Source of the DNA: Candidatus Baldrarchaeum yapensis
GTDB taxonomy: Archaea > Asgardarchaeota > Baldrarchaeia > Baldrarchaeales > Baldrarchaeaceae
Direction: 5' to 3'
Assembly (NCBI GenBank): GCA_016840465.1
Contig: JAEOSH010000023.1
Span: 1 to 28,107 of the forward strand
Length of the DNA stretch: 28,107 nucleotides
This document shows, piece by piece, positions 1 to 7,559 of the stretch. How positions within the stretch are numbered: the stretch's first letter is position 1; each line of letters opens with the position of its first letter. Under the pieces are notes generated by a model. The model made no database searches. It worked only from the letters and a program-made list of their open reading frames with translations, and had not been told where the DNA came from. The position numbers and the translations under genes are program-made.

Positions 1-167
1 CATTTTAAACAATAAAAATCCTATAAATTCTAAGTAGATCATACAAAAATTCTCAGTCCCGAAACTCATCCCCGAGCCTATCTCAACGATAACTCCTCTC
101 ATAGGAAAAATTCACCTTCTCTCGATAAAATTTTATCACCCAAGATAACTCCCAATGCGTGATCCCA
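1..167. promoter_or_regulatory. Left-edge intergenic region with mfnA promoter
   Basis: No convincing gene is visible here. A perfect 14-bp palindrome, GATAAAATTTTATC, lies at 124-137 and doubles as a TATA-like box for the decarboxylase gene; a start about 26 nt on falls near 157. GTGATC at 159-164 matches the archaeal anti-SD sequence just before ATG 168. The first three bases could be the reverse-strand ATG of a gene leaving the window leftwards, with an AT-rich box about 25 nt behind it, but this cannot be tested here. Confidence 0.45.
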
Positions 168-1325
168 ATGGAACTCGATGGTATGAGCGAAGAGCAGATA
201 CTGAGAGAGCTTTCAGAAATACTCGAAGAGGACATGGACTACGAATCGGGAAGAATACTCGGTAGCATGTGTACAAAACCGCATCCCCTCGCGGTCAAGG
301 TTTTCCAAAGAACAATAGAGAAGAACCTAGGAGATCCCCTTCTCTTTCCTGGGGCGCTCAAAATCGAACGTGAAGTAATAAGAATGCTTGGAACGCTCCT
401 CCATAACCCAGATGCTCATGGAAATATAGTTACAGGAGGAACAGAAGCAAACATAATGGCCATTAGAGCCGCACGAAACATGAGTGGGAAAAAGCATGGA
501 AAAATAATCGTTCCTGAATCTGCTCACGTATCATTTGATAAAGCAGCAGAACTAATGGGACTAAAAATTATTCGTGTACCGTTAACAGAAGAGTATATTG
601 TGGATCTCGATAAATTGAACGAATACATAGATCGGGAAACGATAGCGATCGTGGGCATTGCGGGAACAACAGGGCTCGGAGTAGTAGATCCTATAGACAA
701 AATGGCGGAAATTGCAACCGATAGTAAAGTATACCTCCATGTAGACGCTGCCTTTGGAGGCCTAGTACTACCGTTTTTGGAAATGCTAGGATATAAGGTG
801 CCAATATGGGATTTTAGAGCAGAAGGTGTGATGTCGATAACCGTAGATCCGCATAAAATGGGAATGGCGCCTATACCCGCTGGAGGGATACTCTTCCGCT
901 CCGAGGAGATAATGAAACACCTATATATAAAAGTACCATACCTGGCGGGAGGAGCCGTTAATCACGCAACGATCGTCGGTACTAGGAGCGGCGCATCCGT
1001 CATCGCAACATGGGCACTCTTCAAACACCTCGGAATAAAGGGGTACATGGAGGTGATAAGACGTTGCATGAAACTAACAGAGTTTCTAGCATCCGAAATA
1101 GAGAGGACGCCTGGAGCACAACTTGTCAGAAAACCCATTATGAACATCGTCGGAATAAAATTCGACTCCGCTGATCCGGGCATCGTTGACAGGAAGCTAA
1201 GAGAAAGAGGATGGGCTCTTGGAAACTTCGGAAGCTTTCTCAGAGTTGTCATAATGCCTCACATAAGGAAGGAGCACCTGGTGGAGTTCGTAGGAGATCT
1301 CCGGGAAATACTCGAAAATTTGTAG
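168..1325 (+). CDS. mfnA: MfnA-type L-tyrosine/L-aspartate decarboxylase
   Basis: This is a group II PLP-dependent decarboxylase of the archaeal MfnA family, 385 residues from ATG 168, the usual full length. Visible motifs are TGGTEAN near residue 89, SAHVSF with the PLP-stacking His at about 120, HVDAAFGG with the cofactor Asp at about 193, and SITVDPHKMG with the Schiff-base Lys at about 230. In methanogens the enzyme makes tyramine for methanofuran; in non-methanogens such as Thermococcus it makes beta-alanine from aspartate for coenzyme A. No methanogenesis genes are nearby, so the aspartate role is the better inference. ATG 168 is preferred over the in-frame GTG 159, because GTGATC there looks like the ribosome-binding site. 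The coiled-coil gene follows 49 nt downstream on the same strand. Confidence 0.93.
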   Translation: MELDGMSEEQILRELSEILEEDMDYESGRILGSMCTKPHPLAVKVFQRTIEKNLGDPLLFPGALKIEREVIRMLGTLLHNPDAHGNIVTGGTEANIMAIRAARNMSGKKHGKIIVPESAHVSFDKAAELMGLKIIRVPLTEEYIVDLDKLNEYIDRETIAIVGIAGTTGLGVVDPIDKMAEIATDSKVYLHVDAAFGGLVLPFLEMLGYKVPIWDFRAEGVMSITVDPHKMGMAPIPAGGILFRSEEIMKHLYIKVPYLAGGAVNHATIVGTRSGASVIATWALFKHLGIKGYMEVIRRCMKLTEFLASEIERTPGAQLVRKPIMNIVGIKFDSADPGIVDRKLRERGWALGNFGSFLRVVIMPHIRKEHLVEFVGDLREILENL

Positions 1326-1374
1326 GTCTAGAAAACAATAATAGGGGGATCAACGAGATAAGAGTGGTGTCTCC

Positions 1375-2007
1375 ATGATGGGTAGAAGACTACTACTGGC
1401 GGCGTGGCTTGCGCTATTTGTGTTTGCATTCTTCTCGCATTACGTACTTCCATTCCGCTCGCTAATAATACCTATAATCTCAAACACGGGCGAAAAGATC
1501 CTATGGATCGTAACACTTCTCTCTCTTCCCGCGGTAATAGCAATAACCGGTCATGGAACTGAGGAATCCGCTCCTCTAACTGTCGAGAGAAGATTGCCCA
1601 GCGAGTATGCCAGGCAGATCGATGAATATGAGCAAACAATCTCAAGGCTTCAAAAAAGGATAAGGGAACTTGAAAGAGAACTTCAGCGACTTCGCGAAGG
1701 TCACAGGGCGCCAAAACTCAGGAAAGGAGAAGTGATAATAAGTGAGATTCCAGAAGAGGAGGAAAAGGAGGAAATAAAAGAAACTTCAGAGGAGGGAACT
1801 CCGGCAAGGCAACCTATCGGGTTAATAGATAAAGTGAGCGAAATAGAGCAAAAGATAATCGCTGCCGAGGAACTCCTCAGGCGTGCCCAAGAACAATATG
1901 GAAAAGGCGCAATTCCTAAAGAAGTGTATATGAGAATAAAGGAACAGTGTGAGGAGAAAATCAGACGATATAAAGAAGAGCTTGCAAACATCGCAAGAGG
2001 GCGTTAG
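1375..2007 (+). CDS. Membrane-anchored coiled-coil protein, SHOCT-like tail
   Basis: I do not recognise a named family. The 210-residue protein has two hydrophobic segments (about 5-25 and 42-60) forming a membrane hairpin. A charged heptad-rich helix follows at about 76-108 (repeated L, I and R/E), then a very acidic linker at about 118-142. A C-terminal helical pair at about 150-207 contains LLRRAQEQYGKGAIPKEVY. That helix, short G-x-I turn and helix resembles the SHOCT pattern that ends many membrane proteins and helps oligomerisation; this is inference. GGTG lies 5 nt before the ATG ATG start. The 3' end overlaps the convergent hydrolase gene by 4 nt. A cell-envelope or scaffolding role is possible but unproven. 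Confidence 0.7.
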   Translation: MMGRRLLLAAWLALFVFAFFSHYVLPFRSLIIPIISNTGEKILWIVTLLSLPAVIAITGHGTEESAPLTVERRLPSEYARQIDEYEQTISRLQKRIRELERELQRLREGHRAPKLRKGEVIISEIPEEEEKEEIKETSEEGTPARQPIGLIDKVSEIEQKIIAAEELLRRAQEQYGKGAIPKEVYMRIKEQCEEKIRRYKEELANIARGR

Positions 2008-2705
2008 AGATAATCTCGCCACTGGTAAGCGGTCTCATATGCTAATCTTATATGCCTCCGTGCATTCTTCGTAACAACATTCATGTGCCCTGGTAGTAAC
2101 ACCTCAACATCCAGCTCCGATAACCGCTTAAGGCTATTTATCAGCTGATACTTATCTCCTGTCGGTAAGTCAACCCGCCCGAATGCCCCATCACTGAACA
2201 CAGTGTCCCCTGAAACTAGAACCTTGTACTCATCATCGTATAAACACATACTCCCGGCAGTGTGACCAGGTGTGTGAAGCACCCTAAACTCATAATCCCC
2301 AATCCTTACCTTGCTTCCCTCCCTCAAATGAACATCCACCCTCACAGGCGGATACGACTGGGGTAACAGGCCCGCCATTATGACGTCATCATTCCCCTCC
2401 TCCAGAAACTTCGCCTCAACTTCATGCGCGTAAACCTTGAAAGAAAACCTCCTCATGAGCATCAGCAATCCGCCACTGTGATCAAAGTGCGCGTGTGTGA
2501 GTATAACCCTCCTTATACTGCTCGGCTTCAGCCCCCTATCCTCCATCAGTCTTAACATCTTGCTCACATAGAAACCAGTTCCCGTGTCTATCAGAGTGAT
2601 CTCATCTTCGTCCTCAAACACGTAAATGTTGGAATCAAAGGCATATCCCACGGGTTCCAGCTCCCACACGTCGATAACATAAACTCCCTCAATGACCTTC
2701 CTCAT
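2004..2705 (-). CDS. Metallo-beta-lactamase-fold hydrolase, glyoxalase II-like
   Basis: A 233-residue MBL-fold metal-dependent hydrolase. The binuclear site is complete: HAHFDH at about 71-76, the His of TPGH at about 148, the bridging Asp of SGDT at about 167, and the His of LPGH at about 207. The FGRVDLPTG segment near 175 is typical of glyoxalase II-like and related thioester hydrolases; the substrate cannot be read from sequence. ATG 2705 is chosen because GGAAGGTG ends 6 nt before it. The in-frame GTG at 2714 is part of that SD. An AT-rich box (AGTTTTAATG on the minus strand, near 2755) is the likely promoter. The gene is convergent with the coiled-coil gene. Confidence 0.88.
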   Translation of the reverse strand: MRKVIEGVYVIDVWELEPVGYAFDSNIYVFEDEDEITLIDTGTGFYVSKMLRLMEDRGLKPSSIRRVILTHAHFDHSGGLLMLMRRFSFKVYAHEVEAKFLEEGNDDVIMAGLLPQSYPPVRVDVHLREGSKVRIGDYEFRVLHTPGHTAGSMCLYDDEYKVLVSGDTVFSDGAFGRVDLPTGDKYQLINSLKRLSELDVEVLLPGHMNVVTKNARRHIRLAYETAYQWRDYL

Positions 2706-2911
2706 GTCATGCACCTTCCAACATCACTCCAGCATCACTATCTTACCTCCATTAAAACTTTTCAAAAATTTCCCACATCAACAAGCCTGCAGCGTTCGCA
2801 CCCTCTCGGCGGATGTTTTCAAAACCATCTTCAGCGAAAGCAATACCATAGTGCGTGTGCAAAGGAAAAGCTTAAATCCCATTCGCAGGTTATTTTAAAT
2901 ACCTGGAGCGT

Positions 2912-2987
2912 AGCCCGGTGGGGTAGCGGCCAATCCTCCCGGCCTCTGGAGCCGGGGACCCGGGTTCGAATCCCGGCCGGGCTACCA
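2912..2987 (+). tRNA. tRNA-Gln (anticodon CUG)
   Basis: A complete cloverleaf with no intron. The acceptor stem pairs AGCCCGG (2912-2918) with CCGGGCT (2977-2983), followed by discriminator A and an encoded CCA. The anticodon stem CCGGC/GCCGG (2939-2943/2951-2955) closes the loop CTCTGGA, with CTG at 2946-2948 reading CAG codons. The T stem CCGGG/CCCGG closes TTCGAAT. The extremely GC-rich stems fit a thermophile. AAGCTTAAATC near 2868-2876 is a plausible TATA element, placing the start about 12 nt before the mature 5' end. Confidence 0.97.
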
Positions 2988-3097
2988 AAATCTTCTTCTC
3001 TTGCTCCTCTCCGGAATGCTAATTTATGTCGAATTTTAGTAGCACGACGGTGTGGTGAATCCTAGCATCTTCCGCTAAACCAATCGCCCCAATCATC
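2988..3097. other. Intergenic region after tRNA-Gln
   Basis: A 110-nt gap between the tRNA and the convergent membrane-protein gene. It starts with a pyrimidine-rich tract (TCTTCTTCTCTTGCTCCTCT) that could serve as a T-rich tRNA terminator. I see no ORF, repeat or guide-RNA boxes. Confidence 0.3.
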
Positions 3098-3772
3098 TCA
3101 CTTAATGGCAATTCCTACCATAGTTTTCCTTATTGCTTTAGCAACTAGTGTTCCGGCAATTGTCCCGAGTGTGAGCCGTTCCCATATGAGCATTAAGGGA
3201 AAAGCAAATATGAAAACCTCAGTTGGTAGATTAAAGACGTAAACTGCTATCATGAGCATTGCGGACTGTTCTCCCATTGTGGCGTTGTACGCAATTATGA
3301 AGTCTTTCAACCTCTCAATCTTTCCCGATAAAAAAGGCAACAACGAACATAGTATTCCCGCCACCAGATGCGGTACGATCCAGTATGGAAACATGTAATG
3401 TATTCTCAGGTATGCCCATGCAATTATAGAGAAATAGATGATGGGTACGATCCCCGCAACTTTATCTCCTTCCGAGGCTCTCAACGCAACCTTTCCGATT
3501 AAGGTTCCGGTAAGCGGTAAGAAGAACCACAAATAGCCGAAGAAGGCGGTTGGTGGGAGATACCCAGCAAGAAGACCTCCTATTATAGCTATGAGAATCG
3601 CCTCCCTAAACGGGAATACCATAACCAAAATTGCCGGGAATAATATGTTTGCGGTCAGAAATGCTGGCCCTCCGATGAACTGACTCACCGGAATCATCGA
3701 AAAGACGACATAGAGAGCGGAGAAAATGCCAACCATCGCGATTCTGACCGAGGGTGTCATGCGGTAAGTCAT
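3098..3772 (-). CDS. Multi-pass membrane protein, ECF S-component-like
   Basis: A 224-residue, very hydrophobic protein with about six membrane segments. The N-terminal pattern R-I-A-M-V-G-I-F-S-A-L-Y-V-V-F followed by short loops is typical of ECF-transporter substrate-binding (S) components such as the ThiT, BioY and QueT types. This is fold-level resemblance, and the substrate cannot be assigned. No ECF ATPase or T component is in the window, so it would need a shared module encoded elsewhere. ATG 3772 has GGGTG 5 nt upstream. The gene lies 62 nt behind the RHH/zinc-ribbon gene on the same strand, with a palindromic operator candidate between them, suggesting a regulator/transporter pair. 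Confidence 0.7.
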   Translation of the reverse strand: MTYRMTPSVRIAMVGIFSALYVVFSMIPVSQFIGGPAFLTANILFPAILVMVFPFREAILIAIIGGLLAGYLPPTAFFGYLWFFLPLTGTLIGKVALRASEGDKVAGIVPIIYFSIIAWAYLRIHYMFPYWIVPHLVAGILCSLLPFLSGKIERLKDFIIAYNATMGEQSAMLMIAVYVFNLPTEVFIFAFPLMLIWERLTLGTIAGTLVAKAIRKTMVGIAIK

Positions 3773-3799
3773 TACAACACCCTATTTCACCGTATTCAT

Positions 3800-3813
3800 A
3801 CGTATTAATACGT
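3800..3813. promoter_or_regulatory. Perfect 14-bp palindrome, candidate operator
   Basis: ACGTATTAATACGT is a perfect inverted repeat, and CGTATT recurs at 3791 and 3831. On the minus strand ACATAAATGC (about 3816-3825) is a TATA-like box whose expected start is near 3794, so the palindrome sits between the box and the start of the membrane-protein gene. That is a standard place for an archaeal repressor site. Short palindromes of this kind suit ribbon-helix-helix dimers, and the gene just upstream encodes one. Confidence 0.5.
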
Positions 3814-3834
3814 GCATTTATGTGTAAACACGTA

Positions 3835-4158
3835 TTACCATTTAAGCCTTCCGCCCATGAGTTCCTCAAGCACCCTTCTCATATGGAACACCGCGATGGC
3901 CGCCTCTTCTCCCAGCGAGCATCTGCACGCATCGCATTGCGGACATTTGAGCCATCCGCATTTTGGGCAAATTTCGGCACTGCGAATACGGAACTTCTCT
4001 CCACATTTGAAACAGTACACGTATGGATCGGAAAAGAAGTCTAAGAACCTTTCAATCACTCCAGATAGCGATAAATGACGCCCTTTGACAGTGTCTTTTG
4101 CTCTAGTGAGTATTTCGGCATCTACGGTTATCGTAAGTTTTGTTTTTCTGGCGCCCAT
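3835..4158 (-). CDS. Ribbon-helix-helix / zinc-ribbon transcriptional regulator
   Basis: A 107-residue protein. Residues 5-43 have the ribbon-helix-helix pattern: a strand TKLTITVDAEI, helix LTRAKDTVK, a short turn, then helix SLSGVIERFLDFF. A cysteine-rich part follows: C49xxC52 and C64xxC67 form a zinc ribbon, and C72xxC75xxC78xC80 is a second cluster that could bind metal or Fe-S. A short helical tail ends the protein. The DNA-binding head plus metal site suggests a metal- or redox-responsive regulator; this is inference. ATG 4158 is preferred over GTG 4170, since GAGGTG lies 9 nt upstream and a TATA-like box (ACATATAAGG, about 4190-4199) would start the transcript near 4167. It probably controls the following membrane protein and itself. 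Confidence 0.75.
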   Translation of the reverse strand: MGARKTKLTITVDAEILTRAKDTVKGRHLSLSGVIERFLDFFSDPYVYCFKCGEKFRIRSAEICPKCGWLKCPQCDACRCSLGEEAAIAVFHMRRVLEELMGGRLKW

Positions 4159-4222
4159 GGGCCTCCCCACCTCATGTCAGAATCACGCCTTATATGTGTG
4201 TTGGAACAACTCCCGCGGAAGG

Positions 4223-5842
4223 TCACCTTATGGGCACTCCCTCCACGAGCCTATCGGATAGCACACGGGTGATGCGCACCTTCATGGTTTTGCCGACATC
4301 GCTACCTGCGTTTCGAACTAGGATCACAGGGCCCTCGTTAATAACGTAGCCAACCCCATAAGACAGGTTGTACTTGTAGGGCTCCGCTATTATCACTCTG
4401 AAGGTTCTTCCGAGCAACTTCTTCTTCACGTTCTTATTTATACGTCGAGCCTCCTCAACTATCAGCCTGCTCGCTGGATCCTTTACCGCGGGCACACTTC
4501 TAAAGTCTCCGAACGCCGAAAATGGCAGAGGTTTAAACCTATATATAGTTATTTTCTCCACTCCCTCCCTCTCAAACTTTCTCATGATATCAACGGTTTC
4601 TCTCGCCGTTTCCATTGTTTGTCCCGGGAGACCATGTATGAAGTAAACATATGGGCGTAGTCCGTACTTTTTCGCTATTTTTACGGCATTCAGCACTTCT
4701 CTCGGCGTACATGGCCTTCCTATATCTATGCAGTGCTTCTCCGATCCCGTCTCGCATCCGAAGTGTATCGTTGTACCGGGAAGATACTTTGCAATTATTG
4801 ACGCGCCCCTCTCATCGAACAGCGACGCCTTCGCGTTCTCTATGCTTATATAAACGTCATTTTCCTGAACCTCGGGCAGTGAAGTGATCATCGAAAGCAA
4901 CTTCTCGATCGCCTCATAGTTTGGTGGCGGCCATCTAGGATCCGTTAAAATACCGCCTTCAACCAATTCTTCGCGTTGATACTCGAGAAAATCCGAGGCT
5001 CCGAGAATTATCCTCCTAGCTCCTAATTTTACCAATTCCTTTATCTCCCTAACTATGTGTTCTGGATACCTGCTCCTAGGGGGACCGTAAAGCGAGGGTA
5101 CCGAGCAATACCCGCAACCGGGAGGTATATTCTCGGGACAGTAGTATCGCTCTTCAAGAGGTCCTTCCCTGCACTTCCCACAACCACTACACTTTCTACC
5201 GTCTGGTAACTCTATCCTCGTCCTGTAAAAGTTCGAGCATCCCCTCACGCACTCGACATATATTCGTGCGGCAAAGAATGTGGGATAATCGAGAATGTGA
5301 CGGATCGATGGAAAGTAACTATTTAACTTCTCCTTAGAAAGTATTGGGCGGAGTTTATTAAGAACAACTCCCTCCTCACTTCTCCAGGCAATTCCTCGGA
5401 CGTTCATCAACTCCTCATCCGGCGGGACTTCACCATCTTTAAGTCCGAGAGAGAGTAACTCCTCTAGAGTTTCCTCTCCCTCTCCTATTACCGCCAGATC
5501 ACAGTTGCATCTCCTAAAGAGTAGATAAGGATCGGCAGCGATGGGTCCTCCCACCACGGCGGGTGCTGGTTCTCCCTTGTACTTACTTTTCCACATATTC
5601 ACAATCTTCATGACCGCTGGCAAATCTATGCTCATCCCACTGACCATTAAAACGTCATATTCCCGCATAATCTCAGGTTTTTGAATCACTGTTTCCGCGG
5701 TCATTATTTTAGAGTACAACTTCCATTTGCTGAGAATACCGGCAATCGTTCTGGGTGCTGCACCTATCACATCCCTAGTAAACCTCCGTTCTCCTTTTTC
5801 TGCTCCTAAAGCGTCTACGATCAAGAACTTCATACTCATCAT
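4223..5842 (-). CDS. B12-binding/radical SAM protein with TRAM domain
   Basis: A 539-residue protein with three parts. Residues 1-135 resemble a cobalamin-binding Rossmann domain (VVGGPIAADP, LAVIGEGEETL). Residues 195-430 form the radical SAM barrel. Residues 470-535 look like a TRAM RNA-binding domain. The SAM-cluster motif is split: C198-VRG-C202 and then, about 40 residues later, C243-GY-C246-SVP. The insert holds four further cysteines (218, 221, 224, 235). The architecture resembles MiaB-like methylthiotransferases and archaeal B12/radical SAM proteins of unknown substrate. The TRAM domain suggests an RNA or ribosome substrate, by inference. ATG codons lie at 5842, 5839 and 5833. A TATA box (TTTATAAAAA, 5861-5870) predicts a start near 5840, so the mRNA is essentially leaderless. 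Confidence 0.85.
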   Translation of the reverse strand: MMSMKFLIVDALGAEKGERRFTRDVIGAAPRTIAGILSKWKLYSKIMTAETVIQKPEIMREYDVLMVSGMSIDLPAVMKIVNMWKSKYKGEPAPAVVGGPIAADPYLLFRRCNCDLAVIGEGEETLEELLSLGLKDGEVPPDEELMNVRGIAWRSEEGVVLNKLRPILSKEKLNSYFPSIRHILDYPTFFAARIYVECVRGCSNFYRTRIELPDGRKCSGCGKCREGPLEERYYCPENIPPGCGYCSVPSLYGPPRSRYPEHIVREIKELVKLGARRIILGASDFLEYQREELVEGGILTDPRWPPPNYEAIEKLLSMITSLPEVQENDVYISIENAKASLFDERGASIIAKYLPGTTIHFGCETGSEKHCIDIGRPCTPREVLNAVKIAKKYGLRPYVYFIHGLPGQTMETARETVDIMRKFEREGVEKITIYRFKPLPFSAFGDFRSVPAVKDPASRLIVEEARRINKNVKKKLLGRTFRVIIAEPYKYNLSYGVGYVINEGPVILVRNAGSDVGKTMKVRITRVLSDRLVEGVPIR

Positions 5843-6152
5843 CTCGGCAAATGGCGTGCTTTTTTATAAATTCTTGAAAAGTATCTCAATTACATGCGTA
5901 TCACAAACGTCTCTCTCCTCTACTCTGATGGCCACGCGAGATCTCTCGGGTATTACGATGAAGTGCGTGGGTAGCGATGTTTAACACCACTTGAGATGCT
6001 GATTCGATGCTGATTCATTGAACGAGTAGCAATCCATGGTAACTTCCTATTTAGCGAGCCACATGTTAAGGAGAACAAGATTAATAGGCATTTATGATAT
6101 TAATTATTGTCCTACAACCTCCATAAAATAACCTTAAAGGAGGCCGGATGGT
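5843..6152. promoter_or_regulatory. Divergent intergenic region, rSAM and aIF1 promoters
   Basis: A 310-nt gap with no credible ORF. It holds the rSAM TATA box (5861-5870) and, for aIF1, an AT-rich box TTTATGATATTAATT at about 6091-6105, with the expected start near 6121. A strong Shine-Dalgarno AAAGGAGG lies at 6136-6143. An 11-bp tandem repeat (5995-6016) sits between the two promoters. Confidence 0.5.
5995..6016. repeat. 11-bp tandem direct repeat
   Basis: GATGCTGATTC occurs twice head to tail (5995-6005 and 6006-6016) in the divergent rSAM/aIF1 intergenic region. It may be a regulator site or chance. The CTGA elements it contains do not form a convincing C/D box RNA, because no perfect C box or terminal stem accompanies them. 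Confidence 0.35.
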
Positions 6153-6461
6153 ATATCTGAGATATGTCCGGTTTGCGGATTACCACAAGATCTATGTGTA
6201 TGCAAGGAGATAGCTAAAGAGGAGCAAAGGATAAAGATAAGACTGGAAAAGAGAAAGTGGGGACGAGAGGTTACAATAATAGAGGGATTTGATGAAAAGG
6301 AGGTGGACCTTGACCGCATCGCATCAAGGCTCAAACAAAAATGTGCCTGTGGCGGGACCATTAAAAACGGACGGATAGAACTCCAAGGCGATCACAGACA
6401 GAAGGCAAAGCAAATACTGATAGAATTGGGCTTCCAAGAGAGCAACATCGACATCACCTGA
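6153..6461 (+). CDS. sui1: Translation initiation factor aIF1 (SUI1), apparent AUA start
   Basis: This 102-codon frame encodes the archaeal SUI1-family factor that fixes the initiation complex on the start codon in the ribosomal P site. The N-terminus is a small cysteine module (C5-P-V-C8, C15-V-C17). The conserved core follows: [29 protein letters not shown] and a final helix-strand. No ATG, GTG or TTG lies in frame before the core. An in-frame TAA (6135-6137) is followed by AGG AGG CCG GAT GGT ATA TCT GAG ATA TGT. The ATA at 6153 gives an N-terminus (x)SEICPVCG like that of archaeal homologues and lies 9 nt after AAAGGAGG. The nearest ATG (6148) is out of frame and soon stops. Either AUA is the start or one base is missing near 6148-6155. 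The 3' end overlaps the convergent TFB gene by 8 nt. Confidence 0.88.
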   Translation: MSEICPVCGLPQDLCVCKEIAKEEQRIKIRLEKRKWGREVTIIEGFDEKEVDLDRIASRLKQKCACGGTIKNGRIELQGDHRQKAKQILIELGFQESNIDIT

Positions 6462-7449
6462 ACTCCCTGCCTTCACTGACTAAAGACTCAAACCCTAGTG
6501 CACTCACAAGTTCCTTATAGCGGTTCCTTATTGTGACCTCCGTAACTCTAGCAACCTCTGCGACCTCGCGTTGCGTGCGTCGCTCTCCGGTGACAATAGC
6601 AGCAAGGTATAAGGCTGCCGCTGCAAGTCCAGTGGGATCCTTTCCCGCTGTTAAGCCTTTTTCTTTTGCTTTTTTCAGGATATCTATCGCCTTCTGAATG
6701 GTTAAGCCAGAAACATTCAACTCGCTTCCAAATCGTTTTACAAAGTTGAGGGGGTCGCTGAACGGAATTGCATATGGGGTCTTCTTTAAAATTCCGTACA
6801 GCAACCTGTAATATTTCCCTAACTCTTTCTTAGAGATTCTGGACTCGCGAGCAACTTCGTCAAGCTTTCTAGGTATGCCGTGAATTCTACATGCCGCGTA
6901 CAGCACTGCTGCGACCATTGCGCTTATGCTCCGCCCCCTTATCATTCCACTCTCCAAGGCAATTCTATAAAGAAGTGCTGCACTCTCTTTTACCGTCTGC
7001 GGTAGATCCATGAGGCTAGCCAGTCTTTCCAACTCATTCATCGCCTGAACAAGATTTCTATCAGCACTTGTATGCATGCGCACCCTCATATGCCACTTCC
7101 TTAGCTTGTATGCATGTATGCGCTCACTTAAGCTGAGATCCTTACCACTCGCATCCTTGTTCCTCCAATCTATCAGTGTGCTGAGACCCTTATCATGGAT
7201 TGTGAGGGTAAGGGGTGCACCCGTTCTGGCCCTCCGCTCCTTCTCTTCCCTCGTGAAGGCCCTCCACTCGGGCCCCCTATCAACAACATGCTCGTATAGC
7301 ACTAGCCCGCAACCGGTGCACACGAACTCTCCCCTTTCGTGATCGAAAATCACCTCCTTACATCCGCACTCCGGACATACAGTTATGTCATCTCCCATAT
7401 GGTCCTGAACGCTATTGTTTTCCGAATGTCTAGTCGTCTCTGCGGACAT
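6454..7449 (-). CDS. tfb: Transcription initiation factor B (TFB)
   Basis: A 331-residue archaeal TFIIB homologue that bridges TBP-TATA and RNA polymerase. An N-terminal zinc ribbon is visible (C25xxC28 and C44xxC47), followed by the B-finger/linker around GPEWRAF and [15 protein letters not shown]. Two cyclin-fold repeats follow (about 125-220 and 225-325), the second ending in the BRE-contacting helix-turn-helix [20 protein letters not shown]. The length is slightly above the usual 300-320. ATG 7449 has GGTGAGG 6 nt upstream; the in-frame GTG 7461 is part of that SD. The gene lies 110 nt downstream of the methionine aminopeptidase gene on the same strand and converges on aIF1. Confidence 0.96.
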   Translation of the reverse strand: MSAETTRHSENNSVQDHMGDDITVCPECGCKEVIFDHERGEFVCTGCGLVLYEHVVDRGPEWRAFTREEKERRARTGAPLTLTIHDKGLSTLIDWRNKDASGKDLSLSERIHAYKLRKWHMRVRMHTSADRNLVQAMNELERLASLMDLPQTVKESAALLYRIALESGMIRGRSISAMVAAVLYAACRIHGIPRKLDEVARESRISKKELGKYYRLLYGILKKTPYAIPFSDPLNFVKRFGSELNVSGLTIQKAIDILKKAKEKGLTAGKDPTGLAAAALYLAAIVTGERRTQREVAEVARVTEVTIRNRYKELVSALGFESLVSEGREFR

Positions 7450-7559
7450 GAAGTACCTCACCTAAAAAGACAGTATACGCTAGCCTTCTTTTGATAGAAG
7501 GTAAACACAATTAAAAGATGCTTAATTCGAGAGTCTTACTTACCTTAAAAACAGAAACA

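Noticed and set aside
2709-3065. ORF of 118 codons across tRNA-Gln
   Set aside because: It runs through the tRNA and has no SD or protein-like pattern.
5955-6013. Possible C/D box RNA using ACGATGA and the CTGA of the 11-bp repeats
   Set aside because: The C box has a mismatch, no C' or D' box is convincing and the flanks do not pair.
6148-6213. ATG 6148 as start of aIF1
   Set aside because: It is in another frame and meets a stop after about 20 codons; a programmed frameshift has no slippery site to support it.
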